Positions 7,381 to 15,348 of a stretch of 15,556 nt of DNA are shown here, piece after piece. Where the stretch lies: assembly GCA_003248755.1 (NCBI GenBank), contig QFQW01000086.1, positions 1-15,556 of the forward strand, given 5' to 3'. The number at the start of each line of letters is the position of its first letter. Positions within the stretch are counted from its first letter, which is position 1. A program made the translations under genes and the position numbers. The DNA comes from Chryseobacterium sp. (GTDB lineage Bacteria > Bacteroidota > Bacteroidia > Flavobacteriales > Weeksellaceae). The notes under the pieces were generated by a model, which saw only the letters and a program-made list of their open reading frames with translations, did no database searches and was not told the DNA's origin.

Positions 7381-7897
7381 ATTTAAGGAGGTAAATTTAC
7401 AGTTCTCATATTAATTATAGAATAATCATTATTACAGTCTAATATAATAAAAAATTCAATAATTAATCATTTAAAATAAAAAATACATAAATAAAACGCC
7501 TATTTAATAACAAATGCGCAATAAATAAACATAATAATTTTATGAATAGCTTATCATTAAATTAACAATTAGTTAACATTAAAATATTCTATTACAAGAA
7601 AATTGCCGAATATTGATATTATTACTGATAAACAAAAAATATGTATGATATATGATAAGTATTACAGTATTTTAATTGTAAAAAATATCTAAAAAACACG
7701 TTTTTGTAAAAAAATAAATCTCTCATATCTCTATTTTCAATTAATTCTATTACAAAAAAAACATATGAGTTTAACCAATTGTCATTTTTTGAAAAATATT
7801 AGCATTTTTTACTTCGATTTCTTCGTTGAAAAATTTAATTGAAAAATTCAATTTTTGAAGTCTATCTGGGAAACTTAAATTGAAATATAAATAGAAA

Positions 7898-7919
7898 ACC
7901 CTTCCATATTTAGAAGGGT
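7898..7919 (-). terminator. Intrinsic terminator of GH3
   Basis: A perfect 7-bp stem pairs ACCCTTC (7898-7904) with GAAGGGT (7913-7919) around an 8-nt loop. On the minus strand it is followed by the U-rich TTTCTATTTATATTTC. It begins 44 nt after the GH3 stop. Confidence 0.7.
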
Positions 7920-7962
7920 AATCAATTTTTAAATCGGCTAGATATAAAGTAAATCTATTATT

Positions 7963-10590
7963 TTATTTCACTTTCAACTGAAGGCTTTTCAATCCGGATT
8001 CATCGGAAGTTCCGCCGTAGAAAATGGTGTAATCTCCTGCTTTCGGAGCCAAGTCATCTACTTTTTCGTCATAAAATTTAAATGAATCTTTAGAAACAGT
8101 TAATTGGACATCTTTTGTTTCTTTAGATTTAATCAAAACCCTTTCAAAGGCTCGTAAAGTCTTTACTGGTGCTGAATTATCATTATTTCTTTTCACATAA
8201 ACCTGAATCACTTCCTCACCGTCTCTTTCAGAATTATTGGTAACAGGAATTGTAATCGTAACATTTTCATTGGAATTGATGGTATTTTTGCTCAATTTGG
8301 CATTTCCGTAAACAAATTTTGAATAGCTTAACCCGTGACCGAAAGCATACAACGGTTTTTCCGTCATATAACGATAGGTTCTTCCCTGCATATCATAGTT
8401 TTCAAAACCCTGATGTTTGCTGGTTTTAGATAAATTATTGTCGAGCTGTTCCAGATTTTTGTAGAATGTAACCGGCAATCTTCCGGACGGATTGTAATCT
8501 CCCGCCAAAACATCTGCAACCGCAGTTCCTCCGGCTTGTCCGCCATACCAAGCGTTCAGTAATGCATCATAATTTTTTTCATCCTGTTCCAAACCAAGCG
8601 AACTTCCTGTACAAAGCACAAAAACGACTGGTTTTCCTGTTTTTCTTAATTCCGTTAACAATTCACGCTGGACTTTTGGAAGGTCGATGGAAGTTTTATC
8701 ACCGCCTTTGAAACCTTCTGCATTCACCATCATTTCTTCGCCTTCCAGACTTGGAGAAAGTCCGCCTGCAAAAATAATGACATCCGCATCTTTCACTTTT
8801 TCCCTTACTGCAGCGAAATTCACAGGGTCTTTTCTGTACACGTCAAAAGTGATGTTTACATATTTTCCTTTCTGACTATGACGCAATTCTATTTGATACT
8901 CTTTTCCTTTCTCCATTTTTATAGGAAATTCCGAAGGATGTCTTGCATCGGGACCTTTTCTGGTGGCTATTTCTTTACCGTCAACGAAAAGTGTATAAAC
9001 ATCGGATGTTGAGGGTGAAAGAATCACATCGCCCGTATAAGGACTTTTGAAAACTCCGGAAATGATGGACGAAGTATTTTCTCTTCCCACATTCGGAGCA
9101 AGCTGAGTTCCGCCAAAGCTGTTGTAGTTGATTCCTGTTTTATTGACAGAAATATTCGCAGATTTTCCTTTAAATTCATTGTTGTTAAAAAACTCTACTT
9201 TCATTCCTTTCTCACCGTTTTTCTGGCTTAAAAAGTTTTGGTAAAGAGAGGTTCTGGAAGATGGGTCGGCAACTTCGGTTCCTTTTTCATAAATAACTTC
9301 AGCGTTTGGAAATTTAGTTTTGATTCCGTCCAAAATCGTTACGATGGATGAAGGTGTTCCGTTATAATTTCCCAACTGCATCAATCCGTCATCGGCGTTT
9401 GGACCGACAACAGCAATTTTTTTGATATTTTTATTTAAAGGCAAAATATTATTCTCATTTTTCATCAGAACAATAGATTTCTGAGCCATTTTTAAAGCCT
9501 GTTTTTTATGCTCTTCAGAATCCACAACAGTATATGGAATGGAGTTCCAGTGAACGGAAGATTTTGGGTCGAGCATTCCCAACTCAATCCAGCCTTTCAG
9601 AATTCGTCGCATCGAAATATCGAGGTCTTTTTCTGTGATTAATCCGCTTGCGAGAGATTTATTTAAATTATTATACGTGTCGCCACACTCTAAATCTGTA
9701 GAATGTTTCAGGGCGTCTGCAGCGGTAGTTTTTTCGTCAGGATGTGTTCCGTGGTACTGTTTCTGATAGAAATCTGCCAAAGCCCAGCAATCGGAAACAA
9801 CCATTCCATCGTAGTTCCATTTTCCACGGAGAATTTCTGTCAGCAAAGTATTGTTGGCGCAGCACGGCTGTCCGTCGAATGCATTGTACGCACACATCAC
9901 TTCCCTTACATTTCCTTCCAAAACCAATGCTTTGAAAGCCGGAAGATAAGTTTCGTACAAATCTCTTTTGGAAACTTCGGCGTTGTAAGAATGGCGGTTC
10001 CATTCCGGGCCGCTGTGAACGGCGAAATGTTTGGCACAGGCGTGGGTTTTGAAATATTTTGGGTCGTTTCCCTGCAAACCTTTTACCGCAGCAACGCCCA
10101 AAACAGAAGTCAAAAATGGGTCTTCACCGTATGTTTCCTGACCTCTTCCCCATCTGGGGTCGCGGAAAATATTGATGTTTGGCGTCCAAAATGTAAGTCC
10201 TTCGTAACGCCCGGTTTTCTGGGATTCATCAAACGATTTGTTGTATTTTGCCCTGGCTTCGTCAGAAATCATTTCAAAAGTTTTGAGATGTTCCGGAACG
10301 TCCCAAGTCGCTGCCATTCCGATGGCTTGAGGAAAAACCGTGGCTGTTCCTGCCCTTGCAACACCGTGAAGCGCCTCATTCCACCAACCATAACCGGGAA
10401 TATCCAATCTGGGAACTGCTTTAGAATTATCCATCATCATTCCGATTTTTTCATCAACCGTCAATAATCCGAGAAGATTTTCGATTCTCTGCTCGACCGG
10501 AAGTTTGGGGTTCTGGAAAGGATATTTATAATTCTGTGCGGATGAGAAAGCGCAGATGAAGATTGATAAAGAAAACAGGACTTTTTTCAT
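7963..10590 (-). CDS. GH3 beta-xylosidase-type glycosidase with PA14 insert
   Basis: This exo-acting retaining glycosidase probably releases xylose (or arabinose) from xylo-oligosaccharides in the periplasm. The 875-residue protein starts with a signal peptide (about 1-19, ending SSAQ). The N-terminal GH3 barrel covers about 25-350, with GLTFWTPNINIFRDPRWGRG (131-150) in the form usual for the beta-xylosidase branch and nucleophile D267 in MVVSDCWA. The second GH3 domain begins at about 370, is interrupted by a PA14 domain at about 460-588, and resumes with GLSPSLEGEEM (610-620), where the acid/base residue is expected. A fibronectin-III-like domain lies at about 770-870. There is no T9SS tail. 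The ATG at 10588-10590 begins the signal peptide directly. The same operator module as araB and GH51 lies upstream. Specificity among xylosidase, arabinosidase and glucosidase cannot be settled from sequence alone; context favours xylosidase or arabinosidase. Confidence 0.92.
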   Translation of the reverse strand: MKKVLFSLSIFICAFSSAQNYKYPFQNPKLPVEQRIENLLGLLTVDEKIGMMMDNSKAVPRLDIPGYGWWNEALHGVARAGTATVFPQAIGMAATWDVPEHLKTFEMISDEARAKYNKSFDESQKTGRYEGLTFWTPNINIFRDPRWGRGQETYGEDPFLTSVLGVAAVKGLQGNDPKYFKTHACAKHFAVHSGPEWNRHSYNAEVSKRDLYETYLPAFKALVLEGNVREVMCAYNAFDGQPCCANNTLLTEILRGKWNYDGMVVSDCWALADFYQKQYHGTHPDEKTTAADALKHSTDLECGDTYNNLNKSLASGLITEKDLDISMRRILKGWIELGMLDPKSSVHWNSIPYTVVDSEEHKKQALKMAQKSIVLMKNENNILPLNKNIKKIAVVGPNADDGLMQLGNYNGTPSSIVTILDGIKTKFPNAEVIYEKGTEVADPSSRTSLYQNFLSQKNGEKGMKVEFFNNNEFKGKSANISVNKTGINYNSFGGTQLAPNVGRENTSSIISGVFKSPYTGDVILSPSTSDVYTLFVDGKEIATRKGPDARHPSEFPIKMEKGKEYQIELRHSQKGKYVNITFDVYRKDPVNFAAVREKVKDADVIIFAGGLSPSLEGEEMMVNAEGFKGGDKTSIDLPKVQRELLTELRKTGKPVVFVLCTGSSLGLEQDEKNYDALLNAWYGGQAGGTAVADVLAGDYNPSGRLPVTFYKNLEQLDNNLSKTSKHQGFENYDMQGRTYRYMTEKPLYAFGHGLSYSKFVYGNAKLSKNTINSNENVTITIPVTNNSERDGEEVIQVYVKRNNDNSAPVKTLRAFERVLIKSKETKDVQLTVSKDSFKFYDEKVDDLAPKAGDYTIFYGGTSDESGLKSLQLKVK

Positions 10591-10662
10591 TAGATTTTAT
10601 TTAGAATATCATCGAAATATCAAATTAGTTTCAAATAGAGAATTTCGATATTCGGTTGATAA

Positions 10663-10706
10663 CAAATATAAGATTCTATTTTTAATAAATGTATTATTAA
10701 CACTTA
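10663..10706 (-). promoter_or_regulatory. GH3 promoter and regulon operator
   Basis: The minus strand carries operator TAAGTGT-N7-ACATTTA (10706-10686), a 15-nt spacer and -7 element TATATTTG (10670-10663). Transcription should start near 10657, giving a leader of about 67 nt. Thirty-nine of the 44 positions are identical in all three copies; the variable positions fall almost entirely in the operator centre. Confidence 0.75.
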
Positions 10707-10800
10707 ATTTGTCTGACAATTTTAAACCTATTTATATTTTAAGTTTAAATGTAAATCCGTTTCCGTCATATTGCTGAAATCTAATGGCTTTTGTCCTCAT

Positions 10801-10850
10801 GAATCAAAATCTCTTTATTTCTGCGTGTTGAGATTCTTACGGAATGACAA
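10801..10850. repeat. Repeat-like hairpin stretch
   Basis: Overlapping inverted pairs GAATC (10801-10805)/GATTC (10832-10836) and AATCTC (10808-10813)/GAGATT (10830-10835) form an imperfect hairpin, followed by CTTACGGAATGACAAA. Sequences of the form TTTGTCATTCCGTAAGAATCTC look to me like a dispersed intergenic repeat of Chryseobacterium-type genomes, but only one copy is visible here. Confidence 0.3.
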
Positions 10851-10908
10851 AATGCTGCTGAAATTAATTATTTGTTATCAGACATAAATTTTAAAATAAA
10901 CGAAACAG

Positions 10909-10932
10909 AAAAACCATCAGAAATCCGATGGT
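10909..10932 (-). terminator. Intrinsic terminator of the aldo/keto reductase
   Basis: The stem ACCATC (10913-10918) pairs with GATGGT (10927-10932) around an 8-nt loop. On the minus strand it is followed by UUUUUCUGUUUC. It lies 68 nt beyond the AKR stop. Its stem-loop sequence is related to the GH30 and GH115 terminators. Confidence 0.75.
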
Positions 10933-11000
10933 CTTTAATTATTATTTATTTTGATTATACCTTTGAAATTTCAAGAAAAGCTTGGTGATAACAAAATCAA

Positions 11001-11975
11001 TCATTTTCTTTCTGCCGTATCCCGAATCTGTGCAGGATATCTTTCGCCAACAATTTTAATGGTCGCCAAAGCCGAATTTATTTTCTTCAATTCGTCATTT
11101 GTCAATCCAACGTTTGTTGCACCAATATTTTCCTGTAGACGATGTAATTTTGAAGTTCCCGGGATTGGAACAATGAACGGTTTTTGAGCCAACAACCAAC
11201 CTAATGCAATTTGAGCAGGTGTTGCGTTTTTATCTGTCGCAATGGAAACAACTAAATCTACCAAAGCCTGGTTTGCCTCCCGGTTTTCTTTAGTGAAACG
11301 CGGCAGCATATTTCTGGTATCGTCTTTAGCCAATTCCACATCTGCGCTGATTGTTCCTGTCAGAAAGCCTTTTCCTAAAGGGCTGAAAGGAACAAAACCA
11401 ATTCCTAATTCTTCCAATACAGGTATGATTTCGTTTTCAGGCTCACGATAAAACATAGAATATTCACTTTGCAAAGCCGTTATTGGCAGAACAGAATTTG
11501 CTTTACGAATGGTTTCTGCACTGGCTTCCGAAAGTCCGAAATGTTTTACTTTTCCCTGTTGTATCAAATCTTTTACGGTTCCTGCAACGTCTTCAATAGG
11601 CACATTCGGGTCGGGTCTGTGTTGATAAAACAAATCAATAACGTCCGTTCTCAATCTTTTTAAAGATGCTTCGGCAACTGCTTTGATATTTTCCGGACGA
11701 CTGTCCAATCCTTGTCTTCCGTCTCCATTTTTGAATCCAAATTTTGTAGCAATGACAACTTCTTTACGCAACGGTTCGAGCGCCTCACCAACTAAAAGTT
11801 CGTTTTCGCCATAACCTTGTGCCGTGTCGAAGAAAGTAATTCCGTTTTCAACTGCCGAACGAATCAGCTTTATGCTTTCGTCTTTTGCCGGTGCATTTGG
11901 AAAACTTAATCCCATACAACCAAAGCCCAATGCAGATACTTCTAAACCTTCTTTTCCTAATTTTCTTTTGTTCAT
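11001..11975 (-). CDS. Aldo/keto reductase
   Basis: This is a cytoplasmic NAD(P)H-dependent oxidoreductase of the aldo/keto reductase superfamily, resembling AKR13/YhdN-type proteins; the substrate is unknown. The 324-residue TIM barrel has the full catalytic tetrad: D50 in FFDTAQGYG, Y55 in the same motif, K78 in ATKFG and H119 in YQHRPDP. A cofactor-binding IPGTSKLHRLQEN segment is near the C-terminus. I choose the ATG at 11975 over a TTG ten codons upstream because MNKRKLGKEGLEVSALGFG is the standard family start. It is 80 bp behind the Crp/Fnr gene, and both carry the same 16-bp motif before them, so they may form one stress- or redox-linked unit rather than part of xylan degradation. Confidence 0.93.
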   Translation of the reverse strand: MNKRKLGKEGLEVSALGFGCMGLSFPNAPAKDESIKLIRSAVENGITFFDTAQGYGENELLVGEALEPLRKEVVIATKFGFKNGDGRQGLDSRPENIKAVAEASLKRLRTDVIDLFYQHRPDPNVPIEDVAGTVKDLIQQGKVKHFGLSEASAETIRKANSVLPITALQSEYSMFYREPENEIIPVLEELGIGFVPFSPLGKGFLTGTISADVELAKDDTRNMLPRFTKENREANQALVDLVVSIATDKNATPAQIALGWLLAQKPFIVPIPGTSKLHRLQENIGATNVGLTNDELKKINSALATIKIVGERYPAQIRDTAERK

Positions 11976-12031
11976 TTTTATTGATTTTAAATTTTGATGA
12001 AACAAAGTTGGTTCAATAAAAAATGAATGGA

Positions 12032-12047
12032 TTTGTCATTTGGCAAA
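12032..12047. promoter_or_regulatory. Shared 16-bp motif before the aldo/keto reductase
   Basis: TTTGTCATTTGGCAAA is an imperfect palindrome of the form TTTGnCAnnTGnCAAA. It lies 57-72 bp before the chosen AKR start, in the spacer after the Crp/Fnr stop. It differs at one base from the copy before the Crp/Fnr gene. It could bind that regulator. Confidence 0.5.
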
Positions 12048-12055
12048 AAGTGATT

Positions 12056-12625
12056 TTAACGGATATTTTTTCTTATCCTGCTCAATGAAGACTGTGTAAT
12101 CCCAAGATAAGAGGCGATATAGGATAAAGGAACACGATTGACCAAGGTTGGAAATTTCTGAATAAAATCAAGATAGCGTTCCGCTCCATCCTGCGAAACC
12201 AGTTCGCTTCTCCTGATGATTTTTTCACTATGATGTTTGGCGACTATTTTTTGAATAATTTTATCCCAATTTATTATTGTCTGGGAGATTTCTTTCCAAT
12301 CCTGTTTTGAAAAAACAATCAATCTGCAGTCTGTTATAGCTGACAAATATTCAGACGGTGTATAAATTTCGTCGATTGCATTTCCTGATAAAATCAAATG
12401 ATTTTCATCAATGAAATATCTTGTAATTTCCTCGCCCTTATTATTGTAATAGAAAACCCGAATAACGCCGTCGATTAAGAATCCAATCTGTTTCACAGTT
12501 TTTCCGGCCTCCCAATAGAATTCATCTTTTCGGAGTTCTATTTCTTTGGCTTTGCTTTTTATGAAATCCAGTTGTTGCTTGTTCAGATTATCAAATTGCA
12601 AGATATAATCAATCAATTTTTCCAT
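12056..12625 (-). CDS. Crp/Fnr-family transcriptional regulator
   Basis: The 189-residue protein has a cyclic-nucleotide-binding-like beta-roll at about 25-115 (IGFLIDGVIRVFYYNNKGEEITRYF) and a C-terminal helix-turn-helix with PLSYIASYLGITQSSLSRIRK (166-186). The long helix between them (about 112-140) would serve as dimer interface. There is no cysteine cluster of the kind that binds an Fe-S centre in Fnr; only C100 is seen. The ligand is unknown, and many short flavobacterial members of this type do not bind cAMP. The ATG at 12625 gives the usual compact length. It precedes the aldo/keto reductase gene in the same direction without a visible terminator and carries the shared 16-bp motif, suggesting autoregulation. 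Confidence 0.88.
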   Translation of the reverse strand: MEKLIDYILQFDNLNKQQLDFIKSKAKEIELRKDEFYWEAGKTVKQIGFLIDGVIRVFYYNNKGEEITRYFIDENHLILSGNAIDEIYTPSEYLSAITDCRLIVFSKQDWKEISQTIINWDKIIQKIVAKHHSEKIIRRSELVSQDGAERYLDFIQKFPTLVNRVPLSYIASYLGITQSSLSRIRKNIR

Positions 12626-12658
12626 TTGATAAAATTACAAATAGTTGTTCATCATGTA

Positions 12659-12674
12659 TTTGACATTTGGCAAA
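12659..12674. promoter_or_regulatory. Shared 16-bp motif before the Crp/Fnr gene
   Basis: TTTGACATTTGGCAAA lies 34-49 bp before the Crp/Fnr start codon. Similarity to the AKR copy extends outward as ATTTGWCATTTGGCAAAAA (W = A or T). A further ATTTGACA follows about 20 bp away. This fits an autoregulatory operator. Confidence 0.5.
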
Positions 12675-12748
12675 AAATGTGATTTGACAATTTAAAATCG
12701 ACAGAATTTTTAAATAAAGATATCAGCTTCATTCAAAATTATATTAAT

Positions 12749-12773
12749 AAAAAAACCACCAGAAATCTGATGG
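12749..12773 (-). terminator. Intrinsic terminator of GH115
   Basis: CCACCAG (12756-12762) pairs with CTGATGG (12767-12773) around a 4-nt loop; one pair is a U-G wobble in the minus-strand RNA. Seven U follow (12755-12749). It begins 12 nt after the GH115 stop and ends the esterase-GH115 transcript. Confidence 0.85.
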
Positions 12774-12785
12774 CTTTTATGATTA

Positions 12786-15311
12786 TTAGTTTGAATATTC
12801 ACTTTCCGGCGCTCCGAGATAACTTGGTTTCAGTCCGCCTGTGTTGATTAATATTTTTTCTAAGACAATTCCCGGTTCCAGAACACGGAATCGTAACGTA
12901 TGTTTTCCAGGTTGGGAAATCTGATGTTTCGTTGAAGACCTGATGATATGCTCGGATTGCCATCTTCCCAATTCACCTTTGTAATGACCATTGAAATTGA
13001 CAACCTGCGGAGTTCCGCCATCAAAGGAAATCTCATAACGCAATCCTTTATTATGATTAAAATTCAACGTTGGGGCTAATAACAACTGCACTTCAAATTC
13101 ACCTTTGGATTCAAAATTCATATCATATTCCAGATAAATATTTTCATCAGCTTTCGGATAAGCGTTTTGAGGGAAAGTCGTCACACCGGATTTGGTTTTT
13201 CCGAAATCAGGAATGACTTCCCAATGGATTCGGTCTGAATTGCTCATTCTGGCAAAATTTTCCGCTTCAATGGAAACATAACCGTTTTTCTCCTGAAACA
13301 CTTTTTCTTTCGGAACTTCAGACTCAGAAACACGGGTAACTTCAGGCATTATATTTTCTTTTCCGTCAAACCAGGCTTTGTAACCTATCTTCATCTGGTC
13401 CATCATATGCTGCCATTTTCCGCCGGCAATGACGTTGTTATACTGATTGTCGAGATAAGCATTTCTGTCAAAACATTCTTTGACTTTATCCGCATAGACA
13501 TTAGCTTTAACATCTTTTTTAGCTGCCAATTCTTTGTTTTTTGCCACTGCGTAATACATTTCATACAGATTGCTGCAAGCGTCAATCGGATATAAAACCA
13601 GCTGAAAATAGGCATCCTGATATTCTGCCGGAATCATCTCTTTCAAACGTAAAGCTTCTAATGCCAAAGACCTGTAATCATTTAAAACCGTTTCAAATTC
13701 ATTATAATTTTGAAGACTGTAAGTTTTCCAATCCAATGTTTCTGGCGTTACACGGCGGTTATATTTTGAATAAAGATTAATCATTCCTGCAATTTCTTTG
13801 GCGTGCTTTTCTCCAAATTGCTGTGCAGCCCATTTTTCGGTATATTCTAAAAGATTTTTTGAATTGAATTGTTTCGGATTCCAGGCCATTTCCAGGAAAA
13901 AGCTGATTGGGAATTCCATCGGTTTTAAATCCCCGACATTGACGACCCAAACCTTATCCACTTTATGTTCGTAAGAAAGATTCATCTGTTCCCAAACTCT
14001 CTGAATCGGACTGATATTAATCCATTTTGAATTTCTCGGTCCGCCCACATAATCAAAGTGGTAATACATTCCGTAACCGCCTTTGTGTAAAGGTTTTGAA
14101 AGGTCCGGAAGTTTTCTCACATTTCCCCAGTTATCATCACAGAACAACAGAATAACATCGTCCGGAACGCGCATTCCTTTGTCATAATAATCCTGAACTT
14201 CTTTGTACAAAGCCCAAACCTGAGGCGTTTTCTCCGCTTTTTTTCCTGTTACGTCAGCAATAATTTTTCGCTGGTCTTTTACGATTTTTTCAAGTAATGA
14301 GATATTAGTTCCTTCTCCCATCGCTTCATCGCCGTCGCCGCGCATTCCCACTGTGACTAATTTTTCCCAGTTTTTGCTTCTTTCTAACCCCAATTTCCAG
14401 AATTCCTGCAAAACTTTCTCATTTTTCGAATAATCCCAGACGTTCGGTAAATTATTTTTCTTGATGTATCGATGCCAATCGGTTTGAGCCTGAGCCATCG
14501 GTTCGTGGTGCGAAGTTCCCATCACAATCCCCATTTCGTTGGCTAAAGGTCCGTTCAAAACGTCATCATCATAAAACGCTTTTCCCCACATGGCTGGCCA
14601 GATGTAGTTGCCTTTCATACGAAGAATCAGTTCAAAAACTTTTTCGTAAAATTTAGAATTAATTCCTCCAAAAGTAGCTCTCGCCCATCCTCCCAGCGAA
14701 GGTTCTTCATCATTCAGGAAAATGCCACGATATTCTACCGCAGGTTCTCCGTCGGTGTAAATTCCTTTTTTAAAGTATAGATTTTCTTTTTTCTCAACCG
14801 GAACATCCGCCCAGTAATACCAAGGTGAAACCCCGATTTGCTGGGACATTTCGTAAATTCCGTAAATCGTTCCCCGTTTGTCGCTTCCTGCAATTACAAT
14901 CGCTTCGGAAACGCCGGGAAACGGATTGCTGATATTTTGAATGATAAATTTTTCATTCTTTCCTTTGATTGAAGTTCCATCAATTTTTTTAGCTTTAATT
15001 AAAGCATCAATGGTCTTGCTTTTCCCGGCTTCACCAATAATGATGAGCATTCCATTCGCCCCGGAATTTTGGGAAATAAGAGTAGGCTGAATACCTGTTA
15101 CCTTTTGAAAATCAGATTGAAGATTCGCAACCGCACGAAGAATTCCTTTATCCGAATCGCTATCCGAAAACAGCATCAACCCTGAATTGTGCTCTTTCAA
15201 CACAACCGAGTTTTCCGTTTTAGTAAAAGAAATAAAAGGGTCGGCGGCTTTTATCATCGTTGTAAAAACCAACGTTATCAAAAGAGAAAAAAAGTTAAAA
15301 TTCGTCTTCAT
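12786..15311 (-). CDS. GH115 xylan alpha-glucuronidase
   Basis: GH115 enzymes remove alpha-1,2-linked glucuronic or 4-O-methylglucuronic acid from xylan, including from internal xylose units. The 841-residue protein begins with a signal peptide (about 1-22, ending KAAD) and has no T9SS tail, so a periplasmic site is likely. The GH115 core covers about 25-520, with WPAMWGKAFYDDD (238-250), MGTSHHEPM (264-272), FCDDNWGNVRKLP (390-402) and GGYGMYYHFDYVGGP (411-425) as family hallmarks. A helical segment follows at about 520-640, then a C-terminal beta-sandwich (GH115_C type) from about 660, starting near GYVSIEAENFARM. I choose the ATG at 15311; a TTG six bases upstream would add only two residues. 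The upstream esterase ends 37 bp before, so the two are probably co-transcribed. Confidence 0.93.
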   Translation of the reverse strand: MKTNFNFFSLLITLVFTTMIKAADPFISFTKTENSVVLKEHNSGLMLFSDSDSDKGILRAVANLQSDFQKVTGIQPTLISQNSGANGMLIIIGEAGKSKTIDALIKAKKIDGTSIKGKNEKFIIQNISNPFPGVSEAIVIAGSDKRGTIYGIYEMSQQIGVSPWYYWADVPVEKKENLYFKKGIYTDGEPAVEYRGIFLNDEEPSLGGWARATFGGINSKFYEKVFELILRMKGNYIWPAMWGKAFYDDDVLNGPLANEMGIVMGTSHHEPMAQAQTDWHRYIKKNNLPNVWDYSKNEKVLQEFWKLGLERSKNWEKLVTVGMRGDGDEAMGEGTNISLLEKIVKDQRKIIADVTGKKAEKTPQVWALYKEVQDYYDKGMRVPDDVILLFCDDNWGNVRKLPDLSKPLHKGGYGMYYHFDYVGGPRNSKWINISPIQRVWEQMNLSYEHKVDKVWVVNVGDLKPMEFPISFFLEMAWNPKQFNSKNLLEYTEKWAAQQFGEKHAKEIAGMINLYSKYNRRVTPETLDWKTYSLQNYNEFETVLNDYRSLALEALRLKEMIPAEYQDAYFQLVLYPIDACSNLYEMYYAVAKNKELAAKKDVKANVYADKVKECFDRNAYLDNQYNNVIAGGKWQHMMDQMKIGYKAWFDGKENIMPEVTRVSESEVPKEKVFQEKNGYVSIEAENFARMSNSDRIHWEVIPDFGKTKSGVTTFPQNAYPKADENIYLEYDMNFESKGEFEVQLLLAPTLNFNHNKGLRYEISFDGGTPQVVNFNGHYKGELGRWQSEHIIRSSTKHQISQPGKHTLRFRVLEPGIVLEKILINTGGLKPSYLGAPESEYSN

Positions 15312-15348
15312 AATCAATATTTTATGAGTATTTTATTTTAATATTTAC

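Larger units (their letters stand above)
7150..7962. other. 813-bp very AT-rich intergenic region
   Basis: Seen here are a LacI-type palindrome and weak promoter next to GH30 (7199-7232), near-tandem copies of TTATTGAAG (7271-7299), a 75-nt imperfect palindrome (7306-7380) and the GH3 terminator (7898-7919). From about 7393 to 7890 I find only AT-rich sequence with no supportable gene or RNA. The length is unusual for so compact a locus; a diverged mobile remnant or an unknown small RNA cannot be excluded. Confidence 0.6.
10591..11000. other. GH3-AKR intergenic region
   Basis: This 410-bp spacer holds the GH3 leader and promoter module (10591-10706), a repeat-like hairpin stretch (about 10801-10850) and the AKR terminator (10909-10932). 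I see no gene in it. A plus-strand frame at 10556-10777 begins inside GH3, covers the promoter and has no supporting signal. Confidence 0.6.

Noticed and set aside
7385..7392. AAGGAGGT resembling a strong Shine-Dalgarno site
   Set aside because: No start codon follows at a usable distance on the plus strand, and genes in this window do not use such sites.
7765..7842. 25-codon plus-strand frame beginning MSLTNCHF
   Set aside because: It is too short, in AT-rich DNA, with no promoter or domain support.
9703..10467. 254-codon open frame on the plus strand opposite GH3
   Set aside because: It is fully antisense to the conserved GH3 catalytic domain, has no recognisable domain and is Cys/Phe/Arg-rich like a shadow frame.
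11976..12005. TTG start ten codons upstream for the aldo/keto reductase
   Set aside because: The family normally begins just before the KLG-GLEVSALGFG strand, which fits the ATG at 11975; the extra residues are not family-like.
15312..15317. TTG start two codons upstream for GH115
   Set aside because: The ATG at 15311 directly precedes the basic start of the signal peptide; TTG is less likely.
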